From: CBDCUW01 sp963734865
GTDB lineage: Bacteria; Planctomycetota; Planctomycetia; Pirellulales; Pirellulaceae
Length of the DNA stretch: 64,000 bases
Assembly (NCBI GenBank): GCA_963734865.1
Contig: CAVTIV010000019.1
Coordinates: 1,470,781 to 1,534,780, forward strand
Direction: 5' to 3'
Shown here: piece by piece, positions 60,170 through 64,000 of the stretch
How the letters are laid out: the number at the start of each line of letters is the position of its first letter
How positions within the stretch are numbered: position 1 is the stretch's first letter
Made by a program: the position numbers and the translations under genes
Notes under the pieces: model-generated
Told to the model about the DNA's origin: nothing
The model's input: the letters and a program-made list of their open reading frames with translations, nothing else
Database searches by the model: none

Positions 60170-61366
60170 ATGTCGAAAGCCAACGAAATCAAAGCGACAA
60201 CGTTTGAGAACACAAAACTGAATACAGTCAAGCTGGATTGGAAAGAGGTCTATTACACGAACTGTCCGCTCGTCTCGGCGTCAAATGTCGACGAAGGCGT
60301 TGGCTTGACCAAGAAGGAGTTCAAAAAGATCGGGGTGAACTATCGCTACCTGCGTTCCACTCCCGAAAACGACTGGTATCCGCACTACATCCACAACCTG
60401 GACAACCTGATCCGCTTCGGCGGACTGTTCCCGGCCATCGACGTCCACGCAGACTTCCGCCGGACCTGCCTTCTGGGAGTCACGCAGATGCCGGCCGAAG
60501 GCGGTGTGATGATGGTGCGTGCTGGCGACGACATCTACCGGATGTCCGATTTGAAGGGCAAGAAGATCGGGCTCTCCAAGAGCATGAACCAGATCAAGAA
60601 CGATTGGTGGCGCATCCAGGAGCACCAGGGGATCGAACTCATGCTCCGGATGAACGGCATGACCATGGACGACATCGAGCTCGTCGAGTTTCCCTATGCC
60701 GACGACTGGTACAACGATCCGAAGATGGTGGGACCTGAAATGGAACTCTCCATCGATCTGTGGCTGAAGCGCGACCACAAGCACGATCTTGCCTTCCGCC
60801 CGCTGGAAAGCGCACTGGAAAAAGGAGTCATCGACGCAATGTATACGCAGACCAAGCCGCTCCAGCAGCTCTCCGAGGATACAGGCAAGTTCGCGGCGAT
60901 CGAGGACCTCTCCCGCTATCCGGACTGGCGCCTGCAGGTGGCCAACATTCCCGCCGCCATCACCTGCACCAAGGTCATGGCCGAGGAGCACCCCGAACTC
61001 GCCGTCACCTTCATGAAAGGCATGATCCGGGCCGGGCGCTGGGCCAACGAGAACAAACGCGCCGCAGCGGAGATTCTCGACCAGCAAACCTTCTACCGCG
61101 ACGTCGAGCACACCTGGCAGGGGATCCGGGACGTGGACCTCGTGCCGAACCTGTCCCTCCTGAACCTGGCCTCCGTCAACATCGGCAAGGAGTTCATGGT
61201 CAGCCACGGCTACATCAAGAACGACTTCGATGTGAACGAATGGGCCGCGCCGGAGTTCCTGGAACAGGCCGCCCGGGAACTGCTGGAGGAGGAATGGAAG
61301 AAGCGAAGCACCGCCAAGCTTCCCGAAGCTGCGGACCCACTGGCAGGCGGAGGAAAGCTCGGCTAG
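60170..61366 (+). CDS. DszB-like sulfinate desulfinase family protein (substrate-binding-protein fold)
   Basis: A complete 398-residue protein without signal peptide; the ATG at 60170 has CGGAG at 60153-60157, and the GTG at 60119 is less likely. It resembles 2'-hydroxybiphenyl-2-sulfinate desulfinase: YYTNCPLVSAS (Cys32), WYPHYIHNLDNLIRFGG (His72, Arg82) and the tail NEWAAPEFLEQAA. DszB uses Cys27, His60 and Arg70 (from memory of the published enzyme); the His-to-Arg distance of ten residues is the same here. The fold is that of periplasmic binding proteins, hence common 'ABC substrate-binding' labels, but export is not indicated. Predicted reaction: C-S cleavage of a sulfinate to release sulfite; substrate unknown. 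Codons are strongly G/C-ending. Confidence 0.72.
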   Translation: MSKANEIKATTFENTKLNTVKLDWKEVYYTNCPLVSASNVDEGVGLTKKEFKKIGVNYRYLRSTPENDWYPHYIHNLDNLIRFGGLFPAIDVHADFRRTCLLGVTQMPAEGGVMMVRAGDDIYRMSDLKGKKIGLSKSMNQIKNDWWRIQEHQGIELMLRMNGMTMDDIELVEFPYADDWYNDPKMVGPEMELSIDLWLKRDHKHDLAFRPLESALEKGVIDAMYTQTKPLQQLSEDTGKFAAIEDLSRYPDWRLQVANIPAAITCTKVMAEEHPELAVTFMKGMIRAGRWANENKRAAAEILDQQTFYRDVEHTWQGIRDVDLVPNLSLLNLASVNIGKEFMVSHGYIKNDFDVNEWAAPEFLEQAARELLEEEWKKRSTAKLPEAADPLAGGGKLG

Positions 61367-61532
61367 TCCTTCAACACAAGGCGACCGGGCCTAATTCATG
61401 AAACAATCGCCATCACCGCCGGCCCGGTGCAAGGGCAATGAATCAACCGAAAGCCACAACGATGTCTGACGAAACAGACAAAAGCGGAGCACCCGACAGC
61501 AAGTTCTGCCCGGCGAAAGTGTGGAGAATGTT

Positions 61533-62389
61533 ATGACTGACCACAATACCACGCGGATGCAGCGACTCGGTTATCGCAAGCCGGCCGACGTCGCGGAGCC
61601 CGATGAACTCGTCCTGGTCGAGTTCGTCTCTGATGGGCGCGTGGCGATCATCACCCTCAATCGGCCGCATGCCGATAACGCGATCACAACGGAACTGGCC
61701 GCGCAACTGATCGAGGTCCTCGAGACGATCGCAGCCCGTTCCTCCGTGCGTGTCGCCATCCTAACGGGTGCGGGTGACCGGGCCTTCTCCGTCGGCGGCG
61801 ATCTTTACCAGCGTAAGAGATGACCAGAGAACAATGGCTGCGGCAGCGCCAGGTCTTCGATCGCGTGCTCTACACGCTGCGCCAGTTGCGTCGGCCCATT
61901 ATCGCTGCCGTCCACGGGATGGCATACGGCGGCGGCTGCGAGATGGCCATCAGCACAGACTTCATCATCGCCTCCGATGATGCCGTCTTTGGCCAACCCG
62001 AGGCGATGGTGGGCCTGTCGGCCGGCGGCGGCTCGCCAGTGCTGCTTCCCCGCGTGCTCCCCCCGGGCAGGGCCATGCAGATGCTTATGACCGGCGATCC
62101 GATCACGGCTCAGGAGGCGCACCGGTTGGGCATGGTTAACGAACTCCACCCCAGCGACAAACTCATGGAGTCGGTGCTCCGCATCGCGGAACGGATTGCC
62201 GACAACTCACCGACAGCCGTGCAGGCGGTCAAGCGTGCCGTTCAAATGGGACAGGGTGAGCCAGTGGAGCAGGCGGTCGCGATCATGATGGATGAGCACT
62301 GGCGTTCGGTGGTTCATCCCGACCGCGTCGAGGGCATTCGGGCCTTCACCGAAGGCCGGGAGCCGACGTTTCCGGATCCAGATTTTTGA
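61533..62389 (+). CDS. Enoyl-CoA hydratase/isomerase family protein (one apparent frameshift)
   Basis: From the ATG at 61533, 285 residues when read across a break near 61,815, where ATGA joins the two frames. The crotonase fold is clear: VAIITLNRPHADNAITTELA, AILTGAGDRAFSVGGDLYQR (oxyanion loop 1), then RRPIIAAVHGMAYGGGCEMA (oxyanion loop 2, Glu), DDAVFGQPEAMVGLSAGGGS (second acidic position) and GDPITAQEAHRLGMVNEL. It acts on an acyl-CoA, as hydratase, isomerase or ring-modifying enzyme. It shares the GC-rich codon use of the preceding gene and probably belongs to the same transferred operon. Confidence 0.85.
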
Positions 62390-62439
62390 GGAATGAATCG
62401 TCGGACTCAACGAATCACCCAACCAAGAGCAACGAGAGT

Positions 62440-63281
62440 ATGAGCAACGCCTACACGATGGATACGATCATCAAGGTTGCAGAGGATCTCTGCATTACCT
62501 GCGGCAATTGCATCCGCACCTGCCCGGCTGGTTTGATCACGAAGAAGGAGTTCCCCCTTCCCATCGACAACGCGTGGGATCTTTGTATTGACTGTGGCCA
62601 TTGCGTGGCCGTCTGCCCCACCGGAGCCCTGCATCAACGCGCGATGGGGCCGGAGGATTGCGATCCGATCGATATTCACCTGATTCCCAGATGGGAGGAA
62701 GCACGACAGTTTCTGGTCTCGAGGCGTTCGACACGCGTCTACGTCAACAGGCCCGTCGAAAAGGAGAAAATTCTGCAGGTGCTGGACGTCGCCCGCTTTG
62801 CCCCATGGGGAGGCAACCGGCAAGCGGACAATTTGCATGGGTCGTCATCAGCGACCCCGCCCAAGTTCATCGTGTGGCTCAAATGTCCATCGACTGGATG
62901 AAGAGCGTCGGGGAGTCGAACCCGGCGATGTACAAGGAGGCCAAACTCGAGGCTTTCACCAGCGCGTGGGACGAAGGTGAGGATCAGATTTCCCGAGGGG
63001 CGCCCTGCTTCATCCAGGCATGGGCACCCAAGGACGAACGCACCGCGCGCCAAGGCGCGACAATCGCCTTGGCCTATGCGCAACTGGCCGCGCATGCTCT
63101 CGGCCTCGGCAGCAGTTGGAGCGGCGGCATCAACACCGCCGCGCAGGCATACCCTCCGTTAATTGAACTCCTGGGGCTGCCGGAGGGGACCGTCTCTTAC
63201 GGAACGATTTTGCTCGGATACCCCGCCGAGCCGTTCCTGAAGATTCCCGCGAGGAAGCCCCTCAATGTGACTTGGCACTGA
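62440..63281 (+). CDS. Ferredoxin-nitroreductase fusion protein (one apparent frameshift)
   Basis: About 280 residues from the ATG at 62440. Two 4Fe-4S motifs lie at the N-terminus (CITCGNCIRTCP and CIDCGHCVAVCP). An FMN nitroreductase domain follows: VSRRSTRVYVNRPVEKEKIL, VLDVARFAPWGGNRQ, then after a frame change near 62,820 FAWVVISDPAQVHRVAQMSI, AYAQLAAHALGLGSSWSGG and LLGYPAEPFLKIPARKPLNV. Such fusions reduce nitro, enone or other electrophiles with ferredoxin-level electrons, mainly in anaerobes. Here it may reduce an intermediate of the pathway of the two upstream genes. Confidence 0.85.
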
Positions 63282-63353
63282 GATCATGGCTTGTCGCCAG
63301 TCCGTCTTGAAATCAATCCTTGCTACCAGAACCACACCCCAAAGGAGTCCGTG

Positions 63354-64000
63354 ATGCAACCGATCAAATATCCAGGGATCCGCAGAGGCGGTAAGGCCTT
63401 TGGCATTTTGCTGGTCGGGCTCGCCTACAGCTATGTCCTTTTCGCAGCACCCCGTGCATCGGGACAGGAAACAAAAATGGAACTTCCCAAAGAGAAACAG
63501 ACGACGCTCGGTCTGTATCTGACTGCCGCAGAGGCGTATGAAAAATGGAAGGCGGCTCCTGACAGCGTGAAGGTGATCGATGTGAGAACGCCCGAGGAGT
63601 ATGCGTTTGTCGGCCATGCGGAGATGGCTTGGAACATTCCTGTGGCCTTTGTGACCTATCAACGAAAAGACGGAAAAACCGAATACGGTGCGCGGCCGAA
63701 TCCTGATTTTGTCGCTGAAGTTAAAAAGCTGAACCCAGCCGACCGATACGTTGTTGCTGATGTGCCGTTCGGGTGGTCGTTCCGCGATGGCCGTCAACCA
63801 GCTTGCAGCCGCCGGATTCAAGAACGTCTATAACATCACCGATGGATTCGAAGGCGACAAAGTTGACGATCCTGGCAGCGTCTTTGTTGGGAAACGGATG
63901 AGGAATGGTTGGAAAAACTCGGTTCCTTGGACCTACGGCATCGACCCGGAAAAGCTCATCCTCACCGAAGGTTCATCCAAGCAGACCGCTGCTGACAATC
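63354..64000 (+). CDS. Exported rhodanese-like protein, 3' end outside window (one apparent frameshift)
   Basis: An AAAGGAG ribosome site (63341-63347) sets the ATG at 63354. A hydrophobic N-terminus (FGILLVGLAYSYVLFAA) suggests export or anchoring. The rhodanese fold follows: VKVIDVRTPEEYAFVGHAEM, AWNIPVAFVTYQRKDGKTEY, and after a frame change near 63,748 the catalytic loop CRSGGRSAMAVNQLAAAGFK, with YNITDGFEGDKVDDPGSVFV. Thus a persulfide-forming Cys is present. Homology continues to the window edge (NSVPWTYGIDPEKLILTEG). It is the fourth rhodanese-type domain within 21 kb and closes the desulfinase-like operon, 72 bp after the nitroreductase gene. Confidence 0.82.

Noticed and set aside
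1..64000. CRISPR array, rRNA genes, complete insertion sequence, or prophage
   Set aside because: No regularly spaced repeats, no rRNA-like stretches, and only decayed transposase and integrase pieces at 38.3-39.3 kb were found on reading both strands.

Overview
The window looks like a chromosomal segment of a member of Planctomycetota, probably the Rhodopirellula/Blastopirellula side of Pirellulales. The evidence is the gene content: two pairs of planctomycete cytochrome (DUF1549/DUF1553) and DUF1501 genes, a PVC-type heme-binding propeller/HEAT/cytochrome c protein, a Tat-exported Gfo/Idh/MocA oxidoreductase, a formylglycine sulfatase, a giant alpha-2-macroglobulin and a BlaI/M56 pair with a TIGR03067-like sensor region. 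Families were recognised by reading the protein sequences; no database search was run.

Layout. 1-17.2 kb is a well-preserved catabolic block: a sarcosine-oxidase-type C-terminus, a PmoA-family (DUF6807) protein, an oxidoreductase, an APC permease with universal-stress domains, a three-gene secreted heme/DUF1501 operon, a nested-palindrome repeat beside a shortened TerB gene, nagB-nagA, and an alpha/beta hydrolase. 17.2-31.6 kb holds a DinB-like protein, a 2,000-residue alpha-2-macroglobulin, a second DUF1501/DUF1553 pair, a cupin and a sulfatase. 31.7-36.9 kb is a BlaI/M56 regulatory pair with two identical-arm dyads in front of it. 36.9-39.7 kb is a scar of mobile DNA: a tRNA-like fragment, a small HTH ORF, an integrase N-terminus and a decayed transposase.

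39.7-64 kb reads as an accessory, redox and sulfur-oriented region. A soluble GAF histidine kinase and a NarL-type regulator are followed by a CoA-disulfide-reductase/rhodanese fusion, a membrane protein and a broken GH63-like glucosidase. Next come a decayed Ser/Thr kinase whose 5' half is almost stripped of cytosine on the coding strand, and a glycyl-radical-enzyme operon (radical enzyme, PFK-like protein, activase, two-domain sulfurtransferase, ZIP transporter, cNMP-patatin, MscS channel, DUF4136 protein). Last is a GC-rich operon led by a DszB-like sulfinate desulfinase, followed by an enoyl-CoA hydratase, a ferredoxin-nitroreductase and a rhodanese.

The most notable new observation is a 38-bp bipartite element (TGCGCAWWGCGCA, 12 nt, TACTWTTGCGAAT). 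It occurs three times with fixed spacing, each time upstream of one of the three redox/sulfur transcription units. I infer a shared regulon, perhaps controlled by the adjacent two-component system.

Caution. From about 17.3 kb rightward nearly every long gene carries one or more reading-frame breaks, whereas the first 17 kb has none. Many of these are probably sequence errors rather than real pseudogenes. Genes whose homology clearly continues across a break are annotated here as single units.
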